From Thermoplasmata archaeon (GTDB lineage Archaea; Thermoplasmatota; Thermoplasmata; Lutacidiplasmatales; UBA184), in NCBI GenBank assembly GCA_022750195.1, contig JAKIWE010000004.1, positions 1-64,000 on the forward strand: DNA of 64,000 nt, read 5' to 3'. A program made the translations under genes and the position numbers. Below, piece after piece: positions 1-9,901 of the stretch. Numbering within the stretch: the first letter of the stretch is position 1; each line of letters opens with the position of its first letter. Below the pieces are notes generated by a model, which saw only the letters and a list, made by a program, of their open reading frames with translations, had not been told where the DNA came from and did not search any database.

Positions 1-2821
1 TTCCGTCCGAGAACTGGAACCGGTTCAGTCCGTCCAACGTGTCCGCCTCGACGCTGGCCGCCCAGACGCCTCGTCCTGTGCTGGCGTCGATCACGCGTCC
101 GTTAACCCAGGCTCCCACGGCGTTCGATCCGGTCCCGCCACCGCCCACGGACGGATGCCGTCCGACCGGAGCCGCAGAGGAGTTCGTACCGACCGGGTAG
201 ATCGTCATTGTCGGCACCACCGAGGTCTGGCCCGGGGTCGCGTTGACCCACGCCCAGTCCGTCGAGTAGCCGCTCGCCGTCACCACGATGGCGTAGGTCG
301 TCCACGGGAGCCAACCGCCGGGGACCGTCCCGTTGTACACCCCGTCGGTCTCGGTCTGGCCGGCGCCGAGGGTCTTGCCGCCGCCCAGCGCGCAGGTCGG
401 AGTCTTCGAGACCGTACAGTAGTGGATATTCGCCTGGAAGACCGGGGCGCCGTTCGGCCCGACGACCCGCCCGGTAAGGGTGGCGAGAGGAGTCAGGGTC
501 AGGTTCCCGGCCGAGGCGTTGTCGCCGACCGAGGTGATGTCGACCCACGCCGTGTTCTGCGAGTAGCCGGACGCCGAAGCGGTGACGTAATCCCATCCGA
601 CCGGGGCGGCCGCGTAGAAGTTGCCGCCGGCAAAGACGACGGTGTAGGTACAGGAGAAGGGCGAGGTAGAGGCCGCCGGACAGACCTGGACGGAGCCGAA
701 GGCGACGCCCAGGGAGGTCCCGCCGCCGAAGACGTGACCGTAGACCGTGCCTTCCGTCGAGAGATTGATGTCCTGGATGCGCTGGTCGGTGACCTTCTGC
801 AGCAGCTCCGGCTCCAGGGCCTTGTTGCAACAGATCGTCGAGCTCCACGACCAGGTCCAATTGTCGACGTACCCGGCCGCGGTGATCTTCACCTGGAAGT
901 TCCCCGGCGGCACGGGCACGCAGAAGGCCGACGCGGTCTGGGACTCAGGGCAGGCCCAGTTCGACGGGCCGTAGATCCTCGGGTTGGGGTAGGTGTACGG
1001 GTACTCGGGGATGGTGGGGAATTCGGTGGAGAAGACGGAGGCGGTGAAGCCGTTCGGCGGTCCGATCAGCTTGCCGGTCTTGTCGTGCACGAAGACGTTG
1101 CCGTACAGGTAGTCCCCGTAGGTGAAGTTCAGGTAGGTGGTGCCCGTGGCGGCCTGCCCGGGCAGCACCGAGACCCAGGTGTTGTTGTTCCAGACCGGAG
1201 CGACCCCCGGGATCGGCCAGGTCGTGTAGCCGAACGAGCAGGTCCCGGAGATGTCGGGTGCGATCGAGATCGTGTTGCGAAGCGGGAAGGCCCCGACGCC
1301 CCGGAACAGCCCGAAGCCTTGCGCACAGCCGGTCATCGTGGTCGTGACAGTCATGTTGACGGCGCCGGTGAACGGATTCTGGATCGCCTGGCCGACGCTG
1401 TAGCCGTTGAGGCTCGAGATCGAGATCGAGTAGTAGGTGCCGAAGGCCCAGTGGGGGTAGGTGGAGTCGCTGAGCGGATGGCTCACGCCGATGTTGAGGT
1501 TGAACGTAGAGAGGGGCTCGACGAACACCGGGAAGTACCCGGGCGACCCCGACGGCCACGATTGGCCCGCAGCGAGCTCGGGGACCGGCCCGATCATCGT
1601 GACGTTCTCGAGGAAGTTCTGGACCTGCACGTGGACGTAATCCTCTCCCGTGAAGGCCAGAGAACTGATCAGGCCCGGGGTCACCACGCTGGGGGACTGC
1701 GCGAGGCAGGCGCCCGAGACCGCACTGCAGACGGAGACCGCAGCGTACGCGCCGCTCACCGGCTGGAACACGCCGTTCTGCTCCGAGAGGCGGTCGTAGA
1801 CCTTGATGCGGATCTGGGTCAAGTGCGAGAGGTAGATCGTCCCGATGTTGATCGTCGCCCCCGGGGTCGCGTTCACATACGTGAAGTTCCCCAGATACCC
1901 GGGCGGCGGGCTGAACAGGATCTTCGAGGGTAGCGGCGGCACCGCCACCGAGAACACTCCGTTCGTGTTCGACGTCCCCGCCGGGTTCCCCGTCACCGTC
2001 CCGTCCCGCGAGATCGACTGCACCGACACCCCCGCCACCTTCTGGTGCGACGCGGTGTCCCCCTCTAGGAGCCCGGTGACCGTCGCCTCGGGAACTAGGT
2101 AGACCGCGCTCAGGTTCGTGTCGAGCCCGTTGCTGCAGCTGGAGTAGGTGACGTTCGTCAGGTAGAACGACTCGGAGTACTGCACGAAGTCCGCCCCGAC
2201 CGGGCAGACGACCGTGTAGGCCCCGGCGCTGTTGGAGGAGACGGGGGCGCAGGTGGTCGCCGGGCAGATCGCCGCGCCGACACTGTAGGCTTCGACGGTG
2301 ACGCCCTGGACGGCGGCGCCGGTCAGGGAGTTGTAGACGTAGCCGGAGAACTTGCCGGTCGGGATGGTGAGGTCCGGGTGCGCGCGAGCCTGAGCGGCGG
2401 TCGCGTTCGCGGCCGCGGAGGCGTTCTCATGCGCCCAAACCTGGCGGGAGTAGAGGTACTGATTGATGTTCGATTGGAAGGGGAGGACGGTAGAGGTCCT
2501 AGGGGCGCTCGGGAGGAATCCGCTGGAGGCTCCCGCGTTGATCGCGCTGGAGCTCGCAGCCCCCGGTAGCGGGACGACGGCCGCGGCGTGGTGGGGGCTG
2601 TGAGCCGCCACCGGCGCAGCGACGGGGCCGGCCAGGCTGATCGCGACCCCGGCAAGATTCGGGATGGCCATGACGCCGATCGCGAGCCAGAAGAGTACCC
2701 CTACGGCCAGTAGGCCGACCCGCCGACGGGTCGGACGGCGTTCGCTCACTCCCGTCGGTGCGGCGCTCGAAGAGCTTCGGGTCCGTGCGACGGGTTCGGC
2801 GGGTGGTCGCGGGGCGGTCAT
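1..2821 (-). CDS. Large membrane-anchored surface protein with carboxypeptidase-regulatory-like repeats (C-terminus outside window)
   Basis: Reading the minus strand from the ATG at 2821 gives one frame open for 940 codons to the window edge, so the gene is 3'-truncated here. An Arg-rich N-terminus (RRPTRRR) precedes one hydrophobic segment at about residues 37-65, a signal anchor or signal peptide. The exported part is rich in Asn, Thr, Tyr, Gly and paired Cys. It repeats a beta-sandwich pattern of the form G-x-V-x(6-9)-G-x-x-V-x-G-V-x-V: GYVYNSLTGAAVQGVTV near 155, TGLLEG near 245, YGNVFVHDKTGK near 572, YGHVFGGG near 690, TGRVVGPNGAPV near 780 and NGRVIDASTGRGV near 903. These resemble carboxypeptidase regulatory-like (PF13620-type) domains of archaeal cell-surface proteins. 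Role is probably envelope or adhesion (inference); no catalytic domain is visible. A TATA-like box lies about 30 nt upstream. Confidence 0.85.
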   Translation of the reverse strand, partial: MTAPRPPAEPVARTRSSSSAAPTGVSERRPTRRRVGLLAVGVLFWLAIGVMAIPNLAGVAISLAGPVAAPVAAHSPHHAAAVVPLPGAASSSAINAGASSGFLPSAPRTSTVLPFQSNINQYLYSRQVWAHENASAAANATAAQARAHPDLTIPTGKFSGYVYNSLTGAAVQGVTVEAYSVGAAICPATTCAPVSSNSAGAYTVVCPVGADFVQYSESFYLTNVTYSSCSNGLDTNLSAVYLVPEATVTGLLEGDTASHQKVAGVSVQSISRDGTVTGNPAGTSNTNGVFSVAVPPLPSKILFSPPPGYLGNFTYVNATPGATINIGTIYLSHLTQIRIKVYDRLSEQNGVFQPVSGAYAAVSVCSAVSGACLAQSPSVVTPGLISSLAFTGEDYVHVQVQNFLENVTMIGPVPELAAGQSWPSGSPGYFPVFVEPLSTFNLNIGVSHPLSDSTYPHWAFGTYYSISISSLNGYSVGQAIQNPFTGAVNMTVTTTMTGCAQGFGLFRGVGAFPLRNTISIAPDISGTCSFGYTTWPIPGVAPVWNNNTWVSVLPGQAATGTTYLNFTYGDYLYGNVFVHDKTGKLIGPPNGFTASVFSTEFPTIPEYPYTYPNPRIYGPSNWACPESQTASAFCVPVPPGNFQVKITAAGYVDNWTWSWSSTICCNKALEPELLQKVTDQRIQDINLSTEGTVYGHVFGGGTSLGVAFGSVQVCPAASTSPFSCTYTVVFAGGNFYAAAPVGWDYVTASASGYSQNTAWVDITSVGDNASAGNLTLTPLATLTGRVVGPNGAPVFQANIHYCTVSKTPTCALGGGKTLGAGQTETDGVYNGTVPGGWLPWTTYAIVVTASGYSTDWAWVNATPGQTSVVPTMTIYPVGTNSSAAPVGRHPSVGGGGTGSNAVGAWVNGRVIDASTGRGVWAASVEADTLDGLNRFQFSDG

Positions 2822-2850
2822 TCTCAGGTGCCTTACGACGGGATTTGGGG

Positions 2851-2860
2851 CATATACCTT
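2851..2860 (-). promoter_or_regulatory. TATA-like box of the surface protein gene
   Basis: The minus-strand sequence AAGGTATATG is centred about 34 nt before the ATG at 2821, placing the transcription start a few bases before the start codon. No other start is needed, so a near-leaderless mRNA is inferred. Confidence 0.5.
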
Positions 2861-3081
2861 CGGCCTAGGTACAGAGAGCGTACAGTCGGGTGTACACTGT
2901 GGATTCTGAGGGCCATCCCGTAGCCTGATTTGCTGCCTTCAGGGTGGGCAGAAAACAACGGCGGCGGTTGCCAAAAGGGGGTATCGACCCCAGGAGGCCG
3001 GTCCAAGGAGCCGCCCCGCGCGTTGGGTGTCGAGGCCGGGGGCGCCGGCGGATACGACGCGCCCACCACTCCGAACCCGGC

Positions 3082-3087
3082 TTTAAA
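3082..3087 (+). promoter_or_regulatory. TATA box deciding the GTG start at 3107
   Basis: TTTAAA stands in an otherwise GC-rich stretch, 22-25 nt upstream of the GTG at 3107. That is the archaeal TATA-to-start distance, so transcription should begin at the start codon (leaderless). Confidence 0.6.
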
Positions 3088-3106
3088 TCGGGGGGCGGAG
3101 GTCGTC

Positions 3107-3454
3107 GTGCCGGTACCTACGCCCGATCCGGAGCAGAAGGCCCTCGCCTTCCACGATACCCTCCTTGAGGTCCTTCGACTGCTGAACCAGTCGGCCGAGC
3201 GTCGCTCGGAAGTGGCCGGGATGGAGCGCGTCGAGCTCCAGAGAGCGATGCGGGACTTCTGGGCGGTCCGGGCCGGAGAGACGGACCTCGCGCGCTCCCT
3301 CCACCTTCTCATGGAGAACGGGCTGGTCGCGGAAGAGGACCGACCGCAGTACGCCTGGGACCGAGGTCGGGTGCTCCGCGACCGGTTCGCGATCACGCCG
3401 CTCGGCAAGGCCTACCTGGTCCGACAGATCGCAGAAACGGGCCGTATCCGCTGA
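3107..3454 (+). CDS. Small winged-helix-like protein, paralogue 1
   Basis: A 115-aa protein starting with GTG at 3107. The frame is open further upstream, but the TATA box at 3082-3087 and the low-complexity upstream translation argue for this start. An N-terminal helix (LLEVLRLLNQS) is followed by a region containing DFWAVRAGETDLARSLHLL, then LVAEE, a YAWDRGR stretch and a terminal ITPLGKAYLVRQI. The pattern of helices, short wing and I-T-x-x-G-K resembles small archaeal winged-helix regulators. The next gene (3679-4053) shares the same order of motifs, so this is a tandem duplicate. I do not recognise a named family; DNA binding is inference. Confidence 0.75.
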   Translation: MPVPTPDPEQKALAFHDTLLEVLRLLNQSAERRSEVAGMERVELQRAMRDFWAVRAGETDLARSLHLLMENGLVAEEDRPQYAWDRGRVLRDRFAITPLGKAYLVRQIAETGRIR

Positions 3455-3678
3455 TTCGGCACCCGCCGAGTCTCGTCCGAATGCCCAGATGGGTTAGACG
3501 GGTCTCAGGCCTCAACCGAGGTCCATCCTAGCCGATTGGATGGGGTTCGACCCGCAGACTTTCGGTAGGTCCGCCCACACCAGCGCCCTCGGCGAGAGTC
3601 GAGGTCGAGGCAGGCGGTGGGCTCACCCCTCGAACAGGCGAGGGGTTCATGTACCCCCTCCTAGCGTGTTTAGCCGGG

Positions 3679-4053
3679 ATGGTTTCTCAGCCCAAGGACG
3701 ACCCTATCCGGGCGACCCTGCTCGCCATCCTCCGTCTCCTCAACCAGGCCGACGTGGTGAACGAAGGGAAGGACGCCGAGCAGGCCCAGGAGCTCGGGGA
3801 GCTCGAGAAGCGGATGGCCGACTTCGGGCCGATCCGGGACGGGAGCGTCAAGGTCGCCCTCGCGCTCGGTTTGCTGATCCGCAACAAGCTCGTCACCGCG
3901 CAGACGGACGGCGACTATTCCTGGGCCCGGCAGCGGGACGCGGAGGTACGGTACCGGATCACCGCCGAAGGGAAGAAGTTCCTCGTCGACTCGGTGGAGA
4001 CCTCCGACCGGATCCCCGACGCGAGGGGCCGGAACTCCGCCGGCCGCATGTAG
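3679..4053 (+). CDS. Small winged-helix-like protein, paralogue 2
   Basis: A 124-aa protein with ATG at 3679; an in-frame ATG at 3649 is possible but adds only a short hydrophobic stretch (YPLLACLAG). It mirrors its neighbour: LLAILRLLNQAD near the N-terminus, MADFGPIRDGSVKVALAL, then LLIRNKLV, YSWARQRD and YRITAEGKKFLVD at the end. The spacing of LLNQ, the charged central helix, the aromatic-W-x-R wing and the IT-x-x-GK element is kept in both copies, while sequence identity is only moderate. This suggests an old tandem duplication of a probable DNA-binding regulator. Function unknown. Confidence 0.75.
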   Translation: MVSQPKDDPIRATLLAILRLLNQADVVNEGKDAEQAQELGELEKRMADFGPIRDGSVKVALALGLLIRNKLVTAQTDGDYSWARQRDAEVRYRITAEGKKFLVDSVETSDRIPDARGRNSAGRM

Positions 4054-4073
4054 AGCGCCGTCGCGCACCAACC

Positions 4074-4082
4074 GTTATCTAC
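4074..4082 (+). promoter_or_regulatory. TATA-like box of the rps15 operon
   Basis: GTTATCTAC is centred about 25 nt before the GTG start of rps15 at 4103. A GAGGTGG stretch also lies between box and start, so a very short leader is possible too. Confidence 0.45.
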
Positions 4083-4102
4083 CCCACCGAGGTGGAACGG
4101 CC

Positions 4103-4558
4103 GTGTCCCGCATCCACTCCGGACGGAAGGGCCGCGCACGGTCCCACCGCCCCTTCCCCGCCGTCAAGCCCACGTGGGTGACGGTCGAGCGGGCAGAGAT
4201 CGAGGAGACCGCGGTCAAGCTCTCCAAGAGCGGCCTCAACTCCGCGCAGATCGGGCTCGCGCTGCGCGACACCTACGGCGTGCCGTCCGTACGGTCCGTT
4301 CTCGGCACCCGAATGACCGCCTTTCTCGCCTCCAAGGGGATCTCGGCGGACCTGCCGGAGGACCTGCAAGCGCTGCTCAAGCGCGTCGTCCATCTCCAGC
4401 GCCATCTCGAGACGCACCCGACCGACCACGCTAACCGCCGGGGCCTGACCCTCATGGAGGCGCGCATCCGGCGGTTGAGCCGGTACTACCGCGCCAAGAA
4501 CCGGCTACCCGCCAACTGGAGCTACTCCTCCGCCGCGGCGGTGCTTCAGGTGGAGTGA
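4103..4558 (+). CDS. rps15: 30S ribosomal protein uS15 (archaeal S15)
   Basis: 151 aa, GTG start. The N-terminus MSRIHSGRKGRARSHRP is the archaeal/eukaryotic S15 signature extension. It is followed by the core with LSKSGLNSAQIGLALRDTYG and, at the C-terminus, RRLSRYYRAKNRLPANWSY. Length matches archaeal S15 (about 150 aa). It binds 16S rRNA helices in the small subunit. It heads a tight operon: its TGA overlaps the ATG of the following nuclease gene (TGATG). rps15 followed by a RecJ/GAN gene is a recurring archaeal arrangement. Confidence 0.97.
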   Translation: MSRIHSGRKGRARSHRPFPAVKPTWVTVERAEIEETAVKLSKSGLNSAQIGLALRDTYGVPSVRSVLGTRMTAFLASKGISADLPEDLQALLKRVVHLQRHLETHPTDHANRRGLTLMEARIRRLSRYYRAKNRLPANWSYSSAAAVLQVE

Positions 4559-5955
4559 TGCCCTCGGGGCCTGAAGGCCTCGTGGACCACCCGGCGTACC
4601 GCACCGAGCTCGAACGGGCGCGCAGCCTGCTGTTCGCCCATCCCGGACGCTGGCGGATCATCTACCATTACGATGGCGACGGGATCGCCTCGGCCTCCTG
4701 CGCGGTTCGGGCGCTCCAACGCCTCGGCTTCCCCGTCCAGGCGACGGCGCTCCTCGCGGTCGAGAAGCCCCGGATGGTCGAACTGCTCGCGGCGACGAGC
4801 ACGCCGGTCCTTGTGGTCGACACGGGGGCGAGCTGGCTCGACCTGTTCGCGGCCCATCCGCACCCGGTGATCGTCCTCGACCACCACCAGTACCACGGAG
4901 CGCCGCAGCCGCCCGAGCTCCCGGAGAGCGTCGCGTTCGTCGACCCTCTCGACTGGGGGGTGGACGGGATGAACGAGATGTGCGCGTCGACGCTCACCTG
5001 GCTGTTCACGGTCTTCTTGGACGCCCGCAACTGGGACAACGCGGCGTACGGAGTCTCCGGAGCGATCGCGGACCGTCAACACGTCGGCGGGTTCAAGGGG
5101 CTCAATGCCCGGCTCGTCGAGGAGGCCCGCGAGCGGATGTTCCTCACCAAGGCGGTCGGTCCCCCGTTGTTCGGCGGCTCGCTGGAGGAGGCGATCGCCC
5201 TGAGCGTCGACCCGTACCTGACCGGGCTCTCCGGCCGCGCCGCCGAGACCCGCGCCTTTCTCACGTCGCTGGGCCTCGAGCCGCAACGGCCTCCGAACGG
5301 CCTCGATCCCGCCGAGGGGCGACGGCTGATCGAGGCGGTGTCGATGCGGCTGGTTCGGCAGGGCGTGCGCCCGGAGTTCGTCGCCGCCTTCCACGAGGAC
5401 GGCTGGTTCGTCCCGTCGCTCGGCCTGCGGGCGGAGGAGCTGGCCAACTTGCAGAACGCCACGGGGCGGGTCGGGGACCCGGGCGTCGGCGTCGCTCTCG
5501 CGCTCGGCGACGCGGCCGCGCTCGGCCACGCGCGGGACGCGGAGCGCGCCTGGCGCCAGGGGGTCCTGAACGGGCTCGAGCGGGTCGAGAAGGGGGGAGT
5601 TAATTCCCTGCGCGCGCTCCAGTGGTTCGAGAGCCCGGACGGGAGTCTTGCCGGGACACAGGCCGGCCTCGCGATGAACTATCTCCTCAACGCTCGCAAG
5701 CCGGTGTTCGTCTTCACCGCGGCCCGCGACGGCCTCAAGGTCTCGGCGCGCGGCACGACCTGGCTGGTGGGCCAGGGCCTCGACCTGGCGACGGTCTGCC
5801 GCAGCGCGGCCGGCAAGGTCGGCGGCGAGGGCGGCGGGCACCGGGTCGCGAGCGGGGCGACGATCCCGCCCGCACGGCGCGACGAGTTCCTTGCGATCGC
5901 CGACGGGCTCATCGCCGAGCAACTCCCCGCCTTTGCGACGGAGGCCGCAGCATGA
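4558..5955 (+). CDS. DHH-family single-strand nuclease, archaeal RecJ-like / GINS-associated nuclease (GAN)
   Basis: 465 aa from ATG 4558 (a GTG at 4555 is an alternative). DHH phosphoesterase motifs are clear: YDGDGIAS (motif I), VLVVDTGAS (motif II), VLDHHQYH (motif III) and VDPLDWG (motif IV). The C-terminal DHHA1 substrate-binding region ends with the Gly-rich [12 protein letters not shown]. The family comprises 5'-3' or 3'-5' single-strand exonucleases; in archaea GAN binds GINS and the CMG helicase. Length and location after rps15 fit GAN. It ends in an ATGA overlap with gyrA, so nuclease and gyrase are translationally coupled here. Which archaeal RecJ subfamily it belongs to cannot be settled by reading alone. 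Confidence 0.88.
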   Translation: MPSGPEGLVDHPAYRTELERARSLLFAHPGRWRIIYHYDGDGIASASCAVRALQRLGFPVQATALLAVEKPRMVELLAATSTPVLVVDTGASWLDLFAAHPHPVIVLDHHQYHGAPQPPELPESVAFVDPLDWGVDGMNEMCASTLTWLFTVFLDARNWDNAAYGVSGAIADRQHVGGFKGLNARLVEEARERMFLTKAVGPPLFGGSLEEAIALSVDPYLTGLSGRAAETRAFLTSLGLEPQRPPNGLDPAEGRRLIEAVSMRLVRQGVRPEFVAAFHEDGWFVPSLGLRAEELANLQNATGRVGDPGVGVALALGDAAALGHARDAERAWRQGVLNGLERVEKGGVNSLRALQWFESPDGSLAGTQAGLAMNYLLNARKPVFVFTAARDGLKVSARGTTWLVGQGLDLATVCRSAAGKVGGEGGGHRVASGATIPPARRDEFLAIADGLIAEQLPAFATEAAA

Positions 5956-8540
5956 GCAGCCCGCCGGCGGTCGCCACCCCGAAGAGTCCCGAGCGCCCCG
6001 ACCGGCTCCGCGACCAGCCGCTGGAGCGGGAGATGCACCGCTCCTACATCGACTACGCGATGAGCGTCATCGTCGGGCGCGCGCTCCCGCTCGCCAACGA
6101 CGGCCTCAAGCCGGTGCACCGCCGGATCCTCTGGTCGATGTGGGAATCCGGCGCGACGCACGACAAGCCGTACCGCAAATCCGCGCGCACGGTCGGTGAC
6201 GTGCTCGGGAAGTACCACCCCCACGGCGACATCGCGGTCTACGACACGCTCGTGCGGATGGCCCAGGAGTTCTCCCTGCGGTACCCGCTCATCGACGGCC
6301 AGGGGAACTTCGGCTCGATCGACGGCGACTCGCCGGCGGCGATGCGGTACACCGAGGCCCGCCTCTCTCCGCTCGCCGAGGAGATGCTGCAGGACCTGGA
6401 GAAGGAGACCGTCGAGTGGGTCGACAACTTCGACGGGACGCTGAAGCAACCGGTCGTCCTCCCGAGCAAGGTTCCGAACCTTCTGATCAACGGCTCCGAG
6501 GGGATCGCCGTGGGGATGGCGACGAACATGCCGCCGCACAACCTCAACGAGGTGATCGCGGCGCTCCGGATCGTCCTCGCCAACCCGGAAGCGACGCTCG
6601 ACCAGGTGATGGCGGTCCTCCCCGGCCCCGACTTCCCCACCGGGGGCCTCATGTCGGCCGAGAGCGGCATCCGCGAGGCGTACGCGACCGGCCGCGGGAT
6701 GATCCGCGTCCGCGGGACGGCCGAGATCCGGGAGCGCGACGGACGCGACGAGATCGTCCTCACGTCGATCCCCTACGCGGTCAACAAGACCACGCTCCTC
6801 GAGCTGATCGCCGACCTGGTGAAGACCAAGCGGCTCGACGGGATCACCGACCTGCGCGACGAGTCCGACAGCGACGGCGTCTCGGTCGTCCTCGAATTGC
6901 GGAGGGACGCGCCGGCGGAGATCGTGCTCAACCGGCTCTACGAGCACACGCCGCTCGAGACCTCCTTTGGCGTGATCAACCTCTGCCTCGTCGACGGCCG
7001 GCCCCAGGTCCTGCCGCTCCTCGAGCTGCTGAGGCTCCACGTGGGCCACCGTCGGGTGACGATCACCCGTCGGACCAGCTACGACCTGCGCAAGGCCGAG
7101 GAGCGGCTCCACCTCCTCGAAGGGTTCCTCATCGCGATCGACCACATCGACGAGGTGATCCGGATCATCCGCCGCTCGCGCGACGCTCCGGCCGCCGAAA
7201 CGTCGTTGATGGGCAAGTTCCTGCTGTCGACGGAGCAGGCGAAGGCGATCCTCGACATGCGGCTCGCCCGGCTCACGGGGCTCGAGCGCGAGGCCGTCGA
7301 GAAGGAGTCGAAGGAGAAGGAGGAGCTGATCCTCCACCTCAAGGCGATCCTCGCCTCCCCGCACGAGCTCGACCGGTTGATCGTCGACGAGCTCGCCGAC
7401 CTCGAGAAGCGGTTCGGCGACGCGCGACGGACGACGATCGTCCCGGCGTTCACCGAGCGGACGCTCGAGGACCTGATCCCCGACATGGACGTCGTCGTCC
7501 TCGTCACCCGGGACGGCTACATCAAGCGCCTGCCGCTCGACCAGTACCGGCGGCAACGCCGGGGCGGCAAGGGCCTCGTGCAGATGGCGACGAAGGAGGA
7601 GGACTTCGTCATCCGGACCTTCCTCACCCGCACGCACGACAACGTGCTGTTCTTCACGACGCTAGGCCGCGTCTACCGCCTCAAAGCGTTCGAGCTCCCC
7701 GAGGGAAGCCGGCAGTCGAAAGGAAAGGCGCTGATCAACCTCGTGCCGCGGCTCAAGGAGAAGGAGAAGGTCCAGACGCTGCTGCCGGTCCGCGACTTGG
7801 CGACCGGCGGCTCGCTCGTCTTTGGGAGCCGGAAGGGGCTCATCAAACGGACCCCGCTCGACCAGTACCAGAACATCCGGACGAGCGGCATCCAGGCGGT
7901 GCTCCTCGAGGACGGTGACGAGATCGTCGATGTGGCGCTCGTCGCCGACGAGGCGACGGAGATCATCCTCGCGACCCGGGCCGGCCAGCTCGTCCGCTTT
8001 CCCCTCAGCGAGGTGCGGCCGATGGGCCGGGCCACCTACGGGGTGATCGGAGTGCGGCTGAGCGATGAGAAGGGCGACGGCGTCGTGACGATGGCCCCGC
8101 GCTCCGCGGAGTACCCCTCGCTGCTGTCGATCACCTCGACCGGTTTCGGCAAGCGGAGCCCGATCGACGACTACCGCAAGACCCACCGAGGCGCGAGCGG
8201 CGTGGTGACGATCAAGACCGGCGGACGGAACGGCCAGGTCGTCGCCGTCCTTCCCGTGCGCGAGGATTCCGAGCTGCTCGTCACGACGCAGGGTGGGATC
8301 ACCATCCGCATTCCGGTCAAGGGCGTCACCGAGCAGGGACGCAACACCCTCGGGGTCCGGATCATCCGTCTCGAGGAGGGCGACGCGGTGAAGGACGCGG
8401 TCGTCCTCGCGGCCTCCCCCGAGGAGGCCGTGGTCGGGGAGATAGTGGCGACCATCCCGCCCGATGCCCCGCTCCCCGACAACGGCGGGGACGAGGACGA
8501 CGAGGAGGAGGACGATGGTCCGCCGCCGACCGAGGGGTAG
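5952..8540 (+). CDS. gyrA: DNA gyrase subunit A
   Basis: 862 aa from the ATG that overlaps the nuclease stop; the frame is open further upstream but that part only shadows the nuclease gene. The N-terminal breakage-reunion domain has [24 protein letters not shown] and KYHPHGD. The catalytic tyrosine is in AMRYTEARL, about residue 133. The GyrA box QRRGGKG sits near residue 533, the hallmark of gyrase rather than Topo IV, followed by the DNA-wrapping beta-pinwheel blades ([18 protein letters not shown]). The tail is strongly acidic ([10 protein letters not shown]). Gyrase introduces negative supercoils with GyrB; gyrB is not adjacent, unlike most genomes. The bacterial-type enzyme inside an archaeal operon indicates an old acquisition from bacteria. 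Confidence 0.97.
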   Translation: MSSPPAVATPKSPERPDRLRDQPLEREMHRSYIDYAMSVIVGRALPLANDGLKPVHRRILWSMWESGATHDKPYRKSARTVGDVLGKYHPHGDIAVYDTLVRMAQEFSLRYPLIDGQGNFGSIDGDSPAAMRYTEARLSPLAEEMLQDLEKETVEWVDNFDGTLKQPVVLPSKVPNLLINGSEGIAVGMATNMPPHNLNEVIAALRIVLANPEATLDQVMAVLPGPDFPTGGLMSAESGIREAYATGRGMIRVRGTAEIRERDGRDEIVLTSIPYAVNKTTLLELIADLVKTKRLDGITDLRDESDSDGVSVVLELRRDAPAEIVLNRLYEHTPLETSFGVINLCLVDGRPQVLPLLELLRLHVGHRRVTITRRTSYDLRKAEERLHLLEGFLIAIDHIDEVIRIIRRSRDAPAAETSLMGKFLLSTEQAKAILDMRLARLTGLEREAVEKESKEKEELILHLKAILASPHELDRLIVDELADLEKRFGDARRTTIVPAFTERTLEDLIPDMDVVVLVTRDGYIKRLPLDQYRRQRRGGKGLVQMATKEEDFVIRTFLTRTHDNVLFFTTLGRVYRLKAFELPEGSRQSKGKALINLVPRLKEKEKVQTLLPVRDLATGGSLVFGSRKGLIKRTPLDQYQNIRTSGIQAVLLEDGDEIVDVALVADEATEIILATRAGQLVRFPLSEVRPMGRATYGVIGVRLSDEKGDGVVTMAPRSAEYPSLLSITSTGFGKRSPIDDYRKTHRGASGVVTIKTGGRNGQVVAVLPVREDSELLVTTQGGITIRIPVKGVTEQGRNTLGVRIIRLEEGDAVKDAVVLAASPEEAVVGEIVATIPPDAPLPDNGGDEDDEEEDDGPPPTEG

Positions 8541-8697
8541 GTCCGTCAAGGTCTGCCCGCAGTGCGGCTCCGCGCGGATCGTGATGGAGGCCGGTTTCAT
8601 CACCGGCCAGCGGTACCACTGCCTCGCCTGCGACTACATCGGCTCGCTGATCTTGGAGACCGACCTCGACCCGGGCTCCACGGCGCCGTCGGGCTAG
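8515..8697 (+). CDS. Small zinc-ribbon protein
   Basis: 60 aa from the ATG at 8515, which lies inside the end of gyrA (26-nt overlap). After a basic N-terminus (RRRPRGRS) come KVCPQCGS and HCLACDYIG, two CxxC knuckles about 20 residues apart, a rubredoxin/TFIIS-like zinc ribbon. It ends 4 nt before the ArsA/Get3 gene. The frame is open upstream, but that part would read the acidic gyrA tail as a basic low-complexity peptide. Nucleic-acid binding is plausible; no specific function is known. Confidence 0.8.
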   Translation: MVRRRPRGRSVKVCPQCGSARIVMEAGFITGQRYHCLACDYIGSLILETDLDPGSTAPSG

Positions 8698-8701
8698 CGG
8701 G

Positions 8702-9901
8702 ATGCGCGTCGTCATCTACACCGGGAAGGGTGGCGTCGGCAAGACGTCGATCGCCGCCGCCACGGGGATCGGCGCGGCCGCCTGCGGCCACACGACGCTC
8801 GTGATCTCGACCGACAACGCCCACTCGCTCGGCGATTCGCTGGGCGTACCCCTAGGCCCGGACCCGACGCCGGTCACCCCGAAGCTGTTCGGACTCGAGG
8901 TCGACGTGCTGACCGAGCTCCAGCGGAACTGGGGCGAGGTCCACCGCTACCTCCTCGCCCTGCTCGCCTCCCAGGGGGTCGAGGAGATCACCGCCGAGGA
9001 GGTCGTCATCCTTCCCGGGATGGAGCTGATCACCGCGCTCCTTCTGCTCGACCAGGTAGCCGAGCAGCGCCGGTTCGACACCGTCGTGCTCGATACCGCT
9101 CCCACCGCCGACACGCTCCGCCTGCTGAGCTTCCCCAACGCGGTCGAGTGGTACTTCGACCACCTCTTCGGCCTCCAGCGCCGGATCGCCCGCGTCGCCC
9201 GCGCGACGGTCGGCCGCGCCATGAAGACCCCGATCCCGCCGGATGCCTTCTTCGCCTCCGTCCAGAAGCTCCACGGCCGCTTCCAGCGCGTGCGCACCTT
9301 GCTCACCGACCCGCGGCAAACCACCGTGAGGCTCGTCGTCAACCCGGAGAAGATGGTGATTGCCGAGACGCAACGGGCGTTCACCTACCTCTGCCTCTTT
9401 GGATTCGCGGTCGAGCTGCTCGTCGTCAACCGCGTCTTCCCGACGGCCGCCACTTCCGGCTACTTCGCGAACGTTCGTGCCGAGCAGGAGACGAACCTCG
9501 CGACGCTCACCGAGCTGTTCGGCGAGATCCCGCAGCTGCCGGTGCCGCGGTACCCGAACGAGGTCGTCGGCATCCCCGCGCTCGAGCGCCTCGAGCGGGA
9601 CCTCTTCGGCTCGGGGGACCCGGTGAGCGTGCGGCCGACCCCCTCGCCGATCCGCTTCCTCGAGCGGGGCGGCCACCCGGTGATCGAGCTCGCGTTGCCG
9701 TACACCGGGCCGGACCAGGTCGACCTGAGCCAGCGCGGAGACACCCTCTTCCTCCGCGTCGGCGCCTACCGACGTTCGATCGTCCTCCCGTACGCGTTCA
9801 CGGGTCGGACGGTCGACGGCGCGAACCTAGACCACGGCACGTTCACCATCCATTTCGCGTCGCGCCGCACCTCCAAGCCGGTGGCCCATGCCGCGTCGTA
9901 G
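8702..9901 (+). CDS. ArsA/Get3-family ATPase
   Basis: 399 aa, ATG start, 4 nt after the zinc ribbon gene. It has the deviant Walker A GKGGVGKTS at residues 8-16, the A/switch region ISTDNAHSLGDS (usually TDPAHSL; here Asn replaces Pro) and switch II VLDTAPTADTLRLLSFP. About 90 C-terminal residues form a beta-rich HSP20-like ArsA domain (VDLSQRGDTLFLRVGAYRRSIVLP). Members are Get3-like chaperones that deliver tail-anchored membrane proteins, or arsenite-pump ATPases. No arsenite metalloid Cys cluster and no arsB are present nearby, so the Get3-like role is preferred (inference). Confidence 0.93.
   Translation: MRVVIYTGKGGVGKTSIAAATGIGAAACGHTTLVISTDNAHSLGDSLGVPLGPDPTPVTPKLFGLEVDVLTELQRNWGEVHRYLLALLASQGVEEITAEEVVILPGMELITALLLLDQVAEQRRFDTVVLDTAPTADTLRLLSFPNAVEWYFDHLFGLQRRIARVARATVGRAMKTPIPPDAFFASVQKLHGRFQRVRTLLTDPRQTTVRLVVNPEKMVIAETQRAFTYLCLFGFAVELLVVNRVFPTAATSGYFANVRAEQETNLATLTELFGEIPQLPVPRYPNEVVGIPALERLERDLFGSGDPVSVRPTPSPIRFLERGGHPVIELALPYTGPDQVDLSQRGDTLFLRVGAYRRSIVLPYAFTGRTVDGANLDHGTFTIHFASRRTSKPVAHAAS

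Noticed and set aside
155-1933. 592-codon open frame on the plus strand
   Set aside because: It is antisense to the surface protein, reads as Arg/Gly/Asp-rich low complexity and has no domain; the minus-strand frame has clear repeats and a signal anchor.
8702-9901. Arsenite-pump ATPase (ArsA) in a metal-resistance island
   Set aside because: No arsB, arsR or metal-binding Cys set nearby; the single-domain form next to translation and replication genes fits Get3-like function better.
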